64,000 bases of DNA from Acanthacorydalis orientalis (taxonomy: Eukaryota > Arthropoda > Insecta > Megaloptera > Corydalidae). Shown in pieces: positions 26,083-38,430 of the stretch; the stretch's first letter is position 1, and each line of letters opens with the position of its first letter. Under the pieces are notes generated by a model. The model did not search any database. It saw only the letters and a list, made by a program, of their open reading frames with translations, and was not told the DNA's origin. Made by a program: the position numbers and the translations under genes. The stretch covers positions 7,186,001 through 7,250,000 of the forward strand of contig CM068320.1 of assembly GCA_034766995.1 (NCBI GenBank). The letters are read 5' to 3'.

Positions 26083-26554
26083 TCTATCTATAACTAAAAA
26101 ACGGTACCGTTGCTATGAGTGGTTTTCATTCGTTCTGTGGTTAGTTGATATAGGTCACGTGACCTCCATTATGATTGGTTTCTATCAATCACGTGATCAG
26201 TTGTTTTCTAGGTGACTCATAATGTACAACGAAAGATACATGTACACGATTTAGGTAAATGTACAAAGATAAAGGTACACGATTTTAATGTAATACTAGT
26301 AAGAATTTTTTTCAAAATATTGTATTCACTGAAGCTTTAGAGTAAAAAATTGTCACACATTTTACCATTGTATTTTGTTATATTAATTTTAATAAATTTT
26401 TCCAATAAAAATTTTACGATTTACATTTTACAAGTAGATTATTTGTGTGTATAATTTTTTAATTTCTATTATTTGTTTGGGGGAGAAGCGAGCGTAAATG
26501 AGCGGGAGGTGAACGTCTCTGTAGGTAGGCAAGTGGAATGAAAAAGCCTCCTAG
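26083..26554 (+). mobile_element. weak Helitron-like candidate
   Basis: It begins TCTATCTATAACTAAAAAAC after an A and ends AGCCTCCTAG before a T, which matches the Helitron rule (5' TC, 3' CTRR, insertion between A and T). A convincing terminal hairpin is missing (only distant GGAGG/CCTCC). These short signals occur often by chance. Confidence 0.25.
26153..26197. promoter_or_regulatory. paired CACGTG palindromes
   Basis: GGTCACGTGACC (26153-26164) is a perfect 12-bp palindrome. ATCACGTGAT (26188-26197) is a perfect 10-bp palindrome. Between them GATTGGTTTCTATCAATC forms an inverted repeat with a CCAAT-type core. CACGTG is the classic E-box of bHLH factors. Function is inferred only. Confidence 0.35.
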
Positions 26555-26693
26555 TATTAAATAAACATTATTTAAAAATAAGTTACATCCGTGATTATTA
26601 AATTAATTTAAGCAAAATCGAACTTAATAACAGTCCACTTGAAAAAATTCAAGATTTGTAATATTTTATGCGGCCTATTAAAAATAACGTGTC

Positions 26694-26696
<3 letters not shown>

Positions 26697-26750
<54 letters not shown>

Positions 26751-26757
26751 ATATATA
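26697..26757. repeat. (TA)n microsatellite
   Basis: TA array ending at CTAGGCGGCTTCGCC. Confidence 0.95.
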
Positions 26758-26795
26758 CTAGGCGGCTTCGCCCCTTGCTCGCTGTGCTCACATCA
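26758..26795 (-). mobile_element. possible Helitron 3' terminus (minus strand)
   Basis: Reversed, the sequence reads AGCGAGCAAGGGGCGAAGCC then GCCTAG before T. GGCG-GCTT-CGCC is a small hairpin beside CTAG, abutting a TA array. It resembles Helitron ends but is too short for certainty. Confidence 0.25.
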
Positions 26796-26866
26796 TTTTA
26801 TAAGTATGTACATGCAAAAGAATGAAACAATAAACATATCAAATTAATAAGTCCTAGTCATAGATT

Positions 26867-26868
<2 letters not shown>

Positions 26869-26913
<45 letters not shown>
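26869..26913. repeat. (TA)n microsatellite
   Basis: TA array bordering satellite module A1. Confidence 0.95.
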
Positions 26914-26916
<3 letters not shown>

Positions 26917-27011
26917 AATATTCTGGTAGATAGATTATTTCTTGCAACATAGTGTTTCGTAGTGGTTCATAAAGTTTTTGTGGATAATTTTGATTTTATA
27001 CACATAGAAAG

Positions 27012-27120
<109 letters not shown>

Positions 27121-27121
27121 A

Positions 27122-27463
27122 CGAAGTATGGAATGATGCATGTTGGGAATAACAAGAAGAGATAGAAAGAGAATAGAATAGATACGAAAACAAACAGGAG
27201 TCAGAGATATAATAAGAAGAGTAAAGAGTCTGAAATGGAAATGGGCAGGACATATCGCAAGAAGAGAAGACAACCGATGGACAAGAGAAATTATTGAATG
27301 GGAACCAAGGAATATGAAAAGACCGAGAAATAGACCAATGAACAGATGGGATAAGGATATTAAAAACTTTCTTGGAAAACTGTGGAAAAGAGAGGCACTG
27401 AATCGAACAAAATGGAAAATCATGGAAGAGCCCTTTATCCAGCAGTGGATTAACAGGGCATGA
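27122..27463 (+). pseudogene. LINE reverse transcriptase tail, copy 2 (RTE-like)
   Basis: A plus-strand frame starts RSME, meets a stop, continues [14 protein letters not shown], meets one more stop, then stays open for about 90 codons to a natural-looking TGA at 27461-27463. Readable blocks are [40 protein letters not shown] and EEPFIQQWINRA. This pattern (LGI..RDR, LKW.WAGH, R..DNRW, W......QQW) is the C-terminal end of RTE/craniofacial-protein-like non-LTR retrotransposons of insects. Only the last part is present, as expected from 5' truncation. TGATGATGATGATATATATA follows, a short tandem tail of the type RTE elements carry. It is younger than copy 1. Confidence 0.85.
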
Positions 27464-27470
27464 TGATGAT

Positions 27471-27501
27471 GATATATATATATATATATATACACATATA
27501 T
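27471..27501. repeat. (TA)n array continuing the LINE tail
   Basis: Directly continuous with the TGATGATGATGA tail. Confidence 0.9.
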
Positions 27502-27620
27502 ATCTTAGACATTATTTTCAGGTTCATACATTCCTTACTTCTTAAAGGTTTTATCTAAATTCCTTTAATTTAAATTATCCCATATCTCTATTTTCCATGA
27601 AAAATAATATATTACATTGT

Positions 27621-27627
27621 ATATATA

Positions 27628-27673
<46 letters not shown>

Positions 27674-27690
27674 TACATATATATACATAC

Positions 27691-27722
<32 letters not shown>

Positions 27723-27726
27723 TAAT

Positions 27727-27783
<57 letters not shown>

Positions 27784-27784
27784 T

Positions 27785-27818
<34 letters not shown>
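27621..27818. repeat. long (TA)n array with TACATA variants
   Basis: About 200 bp between modules B1 and A2. It contains two similar TACATATATACATACATA blocks, so part of the array is itself duplicated. Confidence 0.95.
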
Positions 27819-27914
27819 GTTAGTATTTAAACATTCTGGTAGATAGATTATTTCTTGCAACGTAGTAGTTCATAAAGTTTTTGTGGATAATTTTGATTTT
27901 ATACACATAGAAAG

Positions 27915-27957
<43 letters not shown>

Positions 27958-28037
27958 GTTAATATATTAATATTCTGGTAGATAGATTATTTCTTACAAC
28001 GTAGTGTTTCTTAAAGTTTTTTGTAGATAATTTTGAT

Positions 28038-28057
28038 TATATATATATATATATATA

Positions 28058-28103
<46 letters not shown>

Positions 28104-28140
28104 ACATTATGTATATATATATATATATATATATAAATAT
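28038..28140. repeat. (TA)n array
   Basis: Spacer between modules A3 and B2, with a GAAACATTATG interruption resembling the end of module A. Confidence 0.95.
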
Positions 28141-28257
28141 GTTAGTCATCATTTTCAGGTTCATACATTCCTTATTTCTTAAAAGTTTTATTTAAATTCT
28201 TATAATTTAAATTATCCGTTATCTCTATTTTCTATAAAAAATAAAATATTACATTGT

Positions 28258-28396
28258 ATATATTTATATATAGTTATATATATATATATATATATATATA
28301 CATACATATATATACATATATATATATATATATACATACATACATACATATATATATATATACATATATATATATATCTACATATATATATATATA

Positions 28397-28440
<44 letters not shown>
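28258..28440. repeat. (TA)n array with TACATACATA variants
   Basis: Spacer between modules B2 and A4. Confidence 0.95.
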
Positions 28441-28441
<1 letters not shown>

Positions 28442-28540
28442 GATAGTATTTAAACATTCTGTCAGATATATTATTTCTTGCAACATAGTATTCCATAAAG
28501 TTTTTTGTGGATCATTTTGATTTTGTACACGAAGAAAGAA

Positions 28541-28559
28541 TATATATATATATACACAC

Positions 28560-28603
<44 letters not shown>
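28541..28603. repeat. (TA)n array
   Basis: Spacer between modules A4 and B3, with one ACACACATG patch. Confidence 0.95.
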
Positions 28604-28606
<3 letters not shown>

Positions 28607-28725
28607 TTAATCTTCATTTTCAGGTTCATACATTCCTTATTTCTTAAGGATTTTATCTAAATTCTTGTAATTTAAATTACCATGATCTCTATTTTCCATA
28701 AAAAAATAATAGATTACATGGTATG

Positions 28726-28763
<38 letters not shown>

Positions 28764-28921
28764 CTTTGTATAATTATATGATAACATATATGTCGAATGA
28801 AATAAATATGTAATGTTTGTAACTTATACTTCCAATAAAATTAATTTTCTATTCATAATTACGTTTTTATCTAAATTTATATAAAGGTGTATATTTTGTT
28901 ATATACATACAGTATTACATA

Positions 28922-28963
<42 letters not shown>

Positions 28964-30073
28964 TGTAATTATTTATAAAAATTAAAAACTAGGTTATTTT
29001 TGTACGAAATATATTATTTGTTGTGCTCTTTGTGTAAATTTTAAAACTTATCGCATTGTTTGGAATACATTTTCATCATTTCATATTTTCCAGTTTTGGA
29101 AAAACGTAGGAAGGTAATCAAGCTTAACACGTGTGCTGGTTATGACACGTTAAAATTTATGTGACTCGGGTGGCATTTATATTTTAGTATTTGATATATT
29201 AATAAAATGACACTATTAATCATGTGGATATAACAGTGACTTCTGTGTACAATTCATACGTTACAAATATTATTTAAAAACTGAAGTGAAAAGAAAAATA
29301 TTAAACATTATATTTCTTACAAGAATTATCAATGTATAAATATTAATAATTTTTGCAATTAATTGTTATGTTTAAATTTTATTTGATGCAAATCTGGTTC
29401 AGATCTATTGAAAGTAGTTTAGTAATTATGTATTCAGGACAATTTGAATTTGTAAATGTTTAAAATTTGTCAGCAGTCAAATATTTATAGTTAGTTGATT
29501 TTGATACGCATTAGAGTAAGTATCTAGACTTTCTTTAGAATAACGTAGTGTTTTTTATTTAAATCTAAATTAATTTAGAATATTAGCACGTTGATATATG
29601 CCAAACCATATAGATTTAAATTCAGATATGTAAGAAAATAGGAGAATATATTCTTAATACAGATATAATTGATTTTATTATGACTTGATTTCTAGTACAA
29701 TTGTAAGTAATGTATGGGCTTGAATTTTCATACAGTGTGTTACATCCTTTTGTGTGATGTTATTTTTTATAAATAAATAATGACAAATCATAAATCATAA
29801 GAAACGATTAAAATAAATCAATATATAATATAAATTTTAAGTTTCAAAATAGTGAAAAAATAAATATTAAACATTCATTTTATTCCAACATAAATATTTC
29901 ACTTATTTAACTACCTTTTTTCGATATGTTTATTTCTCGACAACTATGATACTTGATATTTTTTAAAAGTGATAGTATACCAGTTTAGTAAAAGTGATAG
30001 TAATTTGAACAATTAGTTTGAATTGTAATTTTATTCTAAAATGATCACATTGGACGGAAGTTCACATTATTTT
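28726..30073. other. AT-rich stretch with two TA arrays
   Basis: TA arrays at about 28733-28761 and 28926-28961. No gene is seen. Confidence 0.4.
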
Positions 30074-30217
30074 TATCAAACATACACCGCACAAATATAC
30101 ACATACACACACATACACATACATACACACACATACACACACACATACACACACATACACACACACATACACACATATACACACACATATATATATATAT
30201 ATAGACAGAGAGAGAGA
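30074..30217. repeat. (ACAC/ATAC)n-(TA)n-(GA)n compound microsatellite
   Basis: CACATACACA-type repeats for about 110 bp, then TA, then GA. Confidence 0.95.
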
Positions 30218-30410
30218 GATTAAACTTAGACTTCCACGCAAAAGTATTAAAAAAAGTAAAAATAAAAAAACATGTTATCTTCCATTTAGTATTTTAGTTT
30301 AATTTTTATTTTAGTATTGAAGTAAAATAATAAATAAAAAATAACATGACTTTTATTAACTGCTACGCCAACTTTTAATACTCTCATGTGGAAGCCTAAA
30401 TTGAATCAAC

Positions 30411-30413
<3 letters not shown>
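30218..30413. mobile_element. short inverted-repeat element (MITE-like), copy 2
   Basis: About 196 bp. The left arm GATTAAACTTAGACTTCCAC, then AAAAGTATTAAAA, mirrors the right arm, which reversed reads TTGATTCAATTTAGGCTTCC, then GAGAGTATTAAAA. Copy 1 at 4918-5122 has the same end motif. It is flanked by a GA array on the left and a TA array on the right, which have eaten into the termini. Confidence 0.65.

Positions 30414-30460
<47 letters not shown>
30413..30460. repeat. (TA)n microsatellite
   Basis: TA array abutting the right end of the inverted-repeat element. Confidence 0.95.
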
Positions 30461-30467
<7 letters not shown>

Positions 30468-30849
30468 AATCATAAATATAATTATTAGTTGGAAAAAATG
30501 ATTAAAAAAAATAAAAATTGTAGAAATTATTATAATTAAACAGCGTTGGAATTCAAATTACCTACTTAAATAATTTGTTATATTATTTTTGCAAAAGAAT
30601 ACATTAATATATTTTCTGTCGTGTACATATAGAAAGTAAAAGAAAGCAGGAAAATTCATTTTCAATTGCTAGTGACTTTTCACAAAGCTTACATTCATTT
30701 CGTACCCTAAACACATTTGATTTAACATGATGACATTTTTCTTCACATATCTCACCGAGAATATTACAATATATGTGTAATTACATTTAACATGAATGCG
30801 TTGCACAATTACATATATTTATGCATAATTGCACATTGGTCGTAACTGT

Positions 30850-31050
30850 TTGCACGGAATTGTAATAGAGCTACAATCAGCGCTATAAATGTCTTTATTT
30901 AACCCTTTTTGTAATTTACATTTACACTGTTGCGAAGATTAATGCCTTCAAGCGGACGCCAAAGGGTCAGTTGGTACAGATAGGATATATTTCGTGACAT
31001 ATAAAGGATGCTATGTTTGTAGGGAGATGAAGAGGAAACCACTAAATATC
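30850..31050. other. GC-richer island 5
   Basis: Balanced-composition patch (TTCAAGCGGACGCCAAAGGG near 30950). No ORF of note. Candidate regulatory DNA. Confidence 0.3.
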
Positions 31051-31140
31051 ACCATTGAGGATAGTTGGTTATGTATGTATTATTATTTAATACCTCTATT
31101 TACTATTACATTAGAAGTTTAAAGCATTTGTTTATGAAAT

Positions 31141-31141
31141 A

Positions 31142-31197
<56 letters not shown>
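31141..31197. repeat. (TA)n microsatellite
   Basis: TA array of about 57 bp. Confidence 0.97.
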
Positions 31198-31202
<5 letters not shown>

Positions 31203-32207
31203 CATAAATATAGTTTATATTTTGAGACATTCATTGATATTTTTGGATTCAGTATACAAAACTATGTTCAGAAAAATGTTTTTCCAAGTGTATAATTTTT
31301 TATTTAAACACAGATGATGCTTTTATTGATTTATTTTATAGCGTACGTTTTTAATTTATAATGCTTTTGATTAAATACTAATTGAATATGAAAATAAAAA
31401 TTATATTGTACAAAGAAGTGTATTTAATACGATAAAAATTGTTGTCATACAATATTGTATTATACTTGAATTTGATAAAATGAATTAGATTTCAAATCAT
31501 AATATTCAAAAATATAGACTTTTATAATTTTGTATGATGATGCATATTTTGTTGGAAATTATATGAATTTATACAAAGAAAATACCTCTTAAATTTAAAT
31601 TATTGTATTTTAAAATAATATATAAGAATACTCAATGTTGAAAATTAACTGAAAATGATCATATTAATATCTTGTTGAGAATTTTAATTAATATCCTGTT
31701 GAGAATTTTAAACACAACAAATATTTTGATACATTTTAAAATTTTTACCTAATTCTTGTTTGGTGTAAGAAATGAAATTATAATCAATTTTTTGTTTTAA
31801 AACACTTATAGAATAGTTCAATGAATCATTTGTAGCATTTTTTGTATTATTGATGAAGCAAATATTTCTACATTAGTTAATTGATAGAATTAAATAACTG
31901 TTAAGTAACTATAAAGGTTTTAATTTTTCTGTTATTATGGTAGATATTTTTGTGAAATTTAAATATTTAAATATGGAAGAACTGTAAGAAAGTTTGAGTA
32001 GTTTATACTACTTTTTAGTAAAATTTTCAAAAAATGCAGTAAACGGTTTTGAATTATAATCGCAGACGTTATGAATTTATTAAAAAATGCATATTTTTCT
32101 TAAAATTATAATGCTAATATTTGTTTACTTTTTTTAGGGTTGTTTTTTTAAAAAAATATATTTTTGTAGAGTCTTAGAACAGTTAAATTTCATTCATTTT
32201 ATTTACA
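31198..32207. other. AT-rich stretch, nothing recognised
   Basis: Only a small local direct repeat (ATTAATATCYTGTTGAGAAT twice near 31662-31706) is visible. Confidence 0.4.
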
Positions 32208-32208
32208 G

Positions 32209-32282
<74 letters not shown>

Positions 32283-32286
32283 ATAT
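32208..32286. repeat. (TA)n microsatellite
   Basis: TA array with TTTATA and TGTATGTA interruptions. Confidence 0.95.
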
Positions 32287-32334
32287 CATATATACAACTC
32301 ATAGAGCATGAAATTCCTGTAAACGTTCTAAATA

Positions 32335-32910
32335 TTTTATAAGGTGTGTCATCCGATGAAAGTGGTCGCACCAAAAAGCTGATATTGTGAAATTGGTAAC
32401 AGTGTTTCGCGACGTCGGGTGTTTGAAAAATTTTCTATCGTACGACATAAAATATACACAAACCGTGTCGCACATATATCAGGTCTCCACAACACTGACA
32501 TATTTTGCTACCGGAATAAATGCACCCGAACTTACATAAAAATATGCTCGGTGCCGCCGTTGCGAACATGAAATACATTTAACGCATAGAATATAATATC
32601 GGAAAAGGGGAGAAGGGGGCGCGTTAAAAGTGCGAGAACAGGTTAAAATATCGCCAATGACGTAGAAAAGACGAATGGTCTCAAGTTTGTGCGTCACTTT
32701 GGTGGCGGAGTGCCGGCCCCTTGCCGCTTGTGAACACCAACTGACTGGCTACAGTGTGGATCAGTGGTGCATGCATCGGCGACATTTATCATTCTATTTG
32801 GCGCGTCTTCGATGACAATATGTACGGTGTGTCTACAGTAAATTAATAACGGCGCACGATCAAACTTACCAGACAAAACATATGTTTTGAAAGTGTGAAT
32901 TCGTGACAAA
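32335..32910. other. GC-richer island 6
   Basis: About 575 bp of balanced composition (GGCGGAGTGCCGGCCCCTTG at about 32703, GGAGAAGGGGGCGCG at about 32608). Minus ORFs of 72 and 71 codons (32479-32697, 32694-32909) abut but match nothing known. On the minus strand CTGGTAAGTTTG (32865-32876) fits a strong 5' splice site. It could be an exon with its donor or a conserved regulatory element. Confidence 0.4.
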
Positions 32911-33870
32911 TAATTCTGTTTTGCATAATTTCAAATATTTTTTTTCAAAATAAACGTAATTGTTATATTTTTATAATGATTTTATTACAAAAAAAATGTG
33001 TTAAATTTCTTCAAAGTTTGGAAATAATAGATTCAAAAACACCTATTACTATACAATTTGTTTGAGGTTTATTTAAAACTTGGTTTATTTTTATTTCTCG
33101 ATTATAAAAAAAGTTAATGTAGTGCATTTTTATATTTTTACTTTTTTTATATTACATAAAATATAACTTTTTCCCGGAAATAATAAACTTCAATTACTTT
33201 TCTCTTATATTAACCTACGAATAATCGTTTTTTAAATATTATTTACTTTATTGGATTTTTAATGGTACAAACAAAATTTTAGTTTTCTTTAAAGACTACT
33301 ATATTACTACGATATTTTATTTATATTAAAGATTATTGAATTACTAAATGGTATATTGTCACATGACTGGATATTTTCTTTACAATTCTTCCCTTTACAA
33401 TTGTACGCTCAATTAATTACAAAAACCATTTCAACGTGTTTTATTAGAAATTTGAACAGAATATTAACAACAGTATTAAATCATGGCAATCTTTTCTGTG
33501 GTGGTACACTTTAGTAAAATAAATTATCAACTGTTGGAAAGTTAGTCTTTTTATGCCCTGTGCAGTTACGATTTAGTTGAATTTAATGAAAGAGAATTTG
33601 TTTTTATGTAAATAAATATGCTATCATAAAAATATTTATAATATCTTTATATGTTAATTATATTCGAAAATAATAATATAAGGTTTTGCTTTAAAAAAAT
33701 GCTATTTCATAATGAAAATGACTATCACAACTCTATCACAAAATTAGGGTAAACATTAGCGAATAATTAATATGTTCTTCGTGGTATATTTTACTCGAGT
33801 CTTCATCTCTCATGATCAATTTCGGTTCTTGAATCATCTTCGGGAGATTTAGAAAAATAATATTAATATA

Positions 33871-33909
<39 letters not shown>

Positions 33910-33944
33910 GAGTTTAAGTCAAAAACTAAAGTATATTTAAGAAA
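32911..33944. other. AT-rich stretch with a TA array
   Basis: TA array at 33873-33905. No gene is recognised. Confidence 0.4.
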
Positions 33945-34600
33945 TAAAGAACTTTTACGCATAAAATTTTTATTGCCATTTTTCTTCATATTACGCCCAA
34001 AATATTTATACGGTCAGTCCAACTTTTATTGACTTTTTGAATTTTGTTTAGAAAAAACTTTTTGAATTCTACACAGCCACTTTTGCACCAAATTAATGAT
34101 TTCTTCATTATAAAGTAAGTTTTGTTTTTTCAGGTCTTCTTTCAATAGCCTAAAAATCACTTGGTACTAATCTGGTCTCCCGATTTATCAGCTATATGTG
34201 AATGATACGAAAGTTCAAACTCTAGATCTTGAATACAGTATTTGATTTCTTATCTATGTGAAGTCGTTTTTTCAAGGAGCAGAATCACGCCCATTAAAAT
34301 GACTTACGTTTCTTAGATTAAATTTTTGACTTCAGTTCGCGCAAAAATTCACAGTAGCTTTTTATTTTTCTTGTTTCACTTTATTGTTGCCGCAATTTAT
34401 TGTTTCACTTTAATATGTATATATAAAAAAATATTATCATCAACTTTCCTGAAGAAAACTGTCTTGAACTTTTTTAATGTTGGTGATGACAGACCTTTTC
34501 ACGTTAAACATTGTAATTTATTCTCTGATTTGTAATAATAGCCCAATGTTTCATTGACGGTAACTAAACAAATTTCCTTAAATTTATTAATACGCGTGGA
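33945..34600 (-). mobile_element. mariner lineage D, C-terminal half remnant
   Basis: On the minus strand, pieces of a mariner transposase lie in order. Near 34540-34470 a stretch reads ETLGYYYKSENKLQ, then SSPTLKKFKTV (the block around and after the first catalytic Asp). Near 34290, GVILLLEKTTSH corresponds to the second catalytic block, its Asp lost. Then YCIQDLEFELSYHSHI, PD and VPSDF (third catalytic Asp block). Then LLKEDLKKQNLLYNEEIINL and near 34020 a W-T-D-R-I...G pattern like the family C-terminus. Frameshifts are frequent. Terminal repeats could not be located, so limits are approximate. The lineage differs from A, B and C. Confidence 0.7.
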
Positions 34601-36197
34601 TTTGCAGAGATAAAAAAGTTTTTTCCAGATTGGCTCCAAAAATCATTAAGTTTGGACTAAGCGCATAAAATTTGATATCAACCGATCAGAAAAGAGACCA
34701 CATGACCTGTATGAACCAATCAGAGAATGAAAAAAGTCATGGAAACGGCATCCTCATCATTTTTATATTATATAGGGATCAATAAAATAGCTAATTTATT
34801 TACCAATAATGCATAATTTTACGGTTTTTCGATCATCATATGTTCAAAAATCTATGTCCCAATATGACAGATAATTAAAGAAAATATGTATTTAATATAA
34901 AATATGTAAATTTAATTACTAAATTATAAATACTTAGTAATTTGAAAACCAAAGTGGTCTATTTATGTAACTACTTGTGCACATAAAAAGAGATGTATTC
35001 TCCAGGCGTTCAGAAAATAGATACTGAAAATATCTCATATATAATAAAAATCGGACCTAGATCAAAAAAAAAAAAAATGTTACTTTTGTCTTGTTTATTT
35101 TTGTTTTATAGTTATCGTATGTTATATTTTAAGTTCCTAACATTAATAATTGTACTATGATATTAATATGATAATTAAAGAAATTAACATAATTTAATCC
35201 ATATAGCCGTATATGTATTAAAATATATTAAATTTACACTTATATTTACCTAAATTAAGTGAAAAAAATATAAATTATAGTTTTTTAATAGAAAATACAT
35301 ACAAAATCCATAAGATCATATCTTTTGCTTTAGAAGTGACAAATTATAGCTTTGAATCCATGAAAATCCATTTGGCTACAATGCGGTCAAGCAGTGAGAA
35401 CAACTGTTTTCAGAAAGTGTTTTAAATGCTATTTAAAGAACAATCAATTTTAAGATATCCTTTTCATAAAGTTTATAGGATAAACTTTCTAAGTTAGATA
35501 AAAGAATATTTTTTTCCTTTATTTAACTTATTTCTTGGTGATAAAATATTATTTTATATACGAATATACTTTATTGGAAGTAATACGAAATTATTTAGAA
35601 TTAAATATGTTACCAAATCAGCTAAATTATTACAATATATATATATATTATAAAGTTGTTTCTATATGCTAATATGTTGACACTGATTTTGTTATATGTG
35701 ACGAATTTTTTATTACACAAGAATTTTATTATTAGAAAATATGAGTTTGAAAGAAATGAAATAAAAATAGGATTACTTTTTTAAACAATATAAAGTACGA
35801 AGTTTAGTAAATATTCTGAATTGCTTAGCCGATAAAATTTCATTAATAAAATAAAAAAAAATGATTGTGTATGAAAGTTTTATGGCTACAAGGGTTATTA
35901 AAGTAAATGAAAAATAGTTATCAGGGCAGAAAAAACCTATTACTTAGTCTTAGTAGCTATAATATATCCGAATTCTTAAAAATTGGAAAGATGTAATTTA
36001 AGTTCAAAAATTCAACAAAGTGTAAAAGAAAAAATAGTCTGAAGACGATAATATTTAAAACAGAACGACTTGTTCCGGTCATAAACTAACTAGTGAGGCA
36101 TAGAAAATGCTATAAGAAGCGTTGTGTTCATAATTTTGACAGGTCTGTGAAAATATAAATTTTGTATTTTATGTAATAAGATTGGAAAATATACAAT

Positions 36198-36198
<1 letters not shown>
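34601..36198. other. AT-rich stretch, nothing firm
   Basis: May include the 5' part of the mariner D copy up to about 34720. The rest shows no supported feature. Confidence 0.35.

Positions 36199-36286
<88 letters not shown>
36199..36286. repeat. (TA)n microsatellite
   Basis: About 88 bp of TA with one ACATA interruption. Confidence 0.97.
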
Positions 36287-36290
<4 letters not shown>

Positions 36291-37445
36291 TATTGATAGC
36301 TATGAAAATAAACCACAAATACAATCTCTTTAGATTATTGTTCTATTTTTTAAGTTGGATTGCAAATTTTCATACAAATACTTTTGTTTAAATTTTTGCG
36401 CAAATTCTAAAGTTGACTTTTGAGGTTAGGTTATTCATTTAGTGGGCTTAAAACAAATGAGTACAAATATAAACGATGTGGTATTTTTTTGCTTTTTTTC
36501 TTAAATTTATAAAAGAGTGTGTTTAAAATATTTTTTTATTAATTTTTGTGATTTTTTTTATACCAATCGTATTGATCGTTGGTTATACGGCTCATTATTT
36601 CTCGGAAAAAGTAAAATTGACATTAAATTTATATAATAGGCAGTGTTCTAAAATATACTTTAAAAATATTATCATTAATAAATTTAAATTTTTCCGATGA
36701 TTAATTTGTTTAAAATATGAGTACAATAATAGTATTACTTATGGTAGAATATTCAAATGTAAAAATACCAAGACTTCAACTAGAAAAAAGAAGAATGTTT
36801 AGTTTAAATTGATATTATTTATTAACTAAATAAATAAGGAGTATTTTAAAATGAAAAAAAAAACTATACATATGTTATTTTTACAAAACAAAGTGTTATT
36901 AATTGCAATATTCACCATCTTTTTGTGAGTTTCAATCGTGAAGGCAATAAAAGATTTCAGATTTAGTTGTTAAGGTAAACATATTTGCACAGTATAAGAT
37001 ATGAGTTAGAAGATAACACAAAGACAATGTGTCAGAGCAGGTGATACTTGCTTAATGGAAATCTGTTTATTCTCAGCAGGTATCTTTGTTTCTATCACAC
37101 ATTTATAATATAGTCTAGCGAGTACCAATTTTAGACAAATTATGATAGATTATAATTCATTTTTATAAGTATAGAGCACATTGTTAAAATGTTTCTCAAA
37201 CTTTTTTATATTTATAAACTATGAACATAAAAAATTGTTAGGTTCTTTTTAAACAAAATTATATTATAATCGATAATGTGACACTTTCGTACAAGAGCAC
37301 GCTTTCTTATAAAAACCGAGTCATCAAATTATAATGTCTCTGAAACGATAGAGTGAATCTATTTTAAGTTAAATATTATTTTTAAATAAGAAAAACAGAT
37401 AATTTTACAAATTTTCATCGATTTTTTAGTATTTATGCAATTTTT
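36287..37445. other. AT-rich stretch, nothing recognised
   Basis: No feature is supported. Confidence 0.45.
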
Positions 37446-37446
37446 C

Positions 37447-37496
<50 letters not shown>
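37446..37496. repeat. (TA)n microsatellite
   Basis: TA array. Confidence 0.95.
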
Positions 37497-37499
<3 letters not shown>

Positions 37500-37784
37500 G
37501 AAATAAAAAACGGTTTACATTTGTGTCAGAAAGTTTACATAACAGTTATCGTTTTGAGGAAAAAGAATGGGGGTTGTATATGTACACAACCGTAGGAGTT
37601 TATGTAGAATTATAACGAGTTAGAGAAGTGAAAATGTTTTCAGTTGTTTAAAAAAATAAACATTTAGTGAAAGTGTATAATTGGTTTACAAAATATTTAA
37701 TTATAAATATTTATTTTAAACATTTTATTTTATTCATTTTTCTAATTTTAAAAATTACAAAAATAAATGTGCATTTTTCTTATA

Positions 37785-38430
37785 GCGTTTTAAATGCTCT
37801 ATCTAGATATTTTATTTTTTATTGTACGATAAAGAGTTTTCGAGATATTCACATTTTAATCCTGACACACCGTGAAAATCGATGTTCATATTTTTAAGGT
37901 TACAATTTTTAATCTAATTAATGGATTTTAACAAATGAAGCATTTTTAGATTCTGAATTCCTTCAATTATTAGTTATTATAAATGTTTGATCAGATGTGA
38001 ACCGGTTAAACAGTTGTGGTATACTGAGTGCGAATCTGCGTTACAGCATTTGGTAACGGTAAAGTTGCGTTACAGCATTTGGTAACGCTAAATCTGCGTA
38101 ACAGCAAATGGTAACGCTCCCACCTCTAACGTGACACCCCGCTTAATGGAAATTTGAGCTCATTTTGCAGAGTTTTGAAAGCTTCATTAACAGATATTTT
38201 ATTTTTCATCGTACGATAAATATTTTTTGAGATATTCACCTTTTAATGCTGATATAACGTGACTGCGATATTCAAAATTTTAAAGAAAAATGAAACATTT
38301 TGAGATTTCGAAGACCTTTAGTTGTTAAAAACTTTTGATTCGATGTGAATCGGTTGAACGGTTGCGGTGTACTGAGCACAAACCTGCTTTACAGAATTTG
38401 GTACCGCTCGCAACCCTAACATGACACCCT
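37785..38430. repeat. 387-bp tandem duplication
   Basis: Copy 1 (about 37785-38150) and copy 2 (about 38170-38430) share, in order, GATATTTTATTTTT..TGTACGATAAA (offset 387 bp), GAGATATTCAC.TTTTAAT, GATGTGAAYCGGTTRAACRG, TACTGAG, and CCTAACRTGACACCC-type ends. They have diverged moderately. Only copy 1 carries an expanded 29-bp minisatellite. Confidence 0.8.
38037..38119. repeat. 29-bp minisatellite, about 2.9 units
   Basis: Units begin TGCGTTACAGCATTTGGTAA at 38037 and 38066 and TGCGTAACAGCAAATGGTAA at 38095. The corresponding point of duplication copy 2 (near 38390) has one unit. Confidence 0.9.

Noticed and set aside
35930..36130. Possible reverse-transcriptase-like words (FLKIGKM)
   Set aside because: Too short and not followed by any conserved block.
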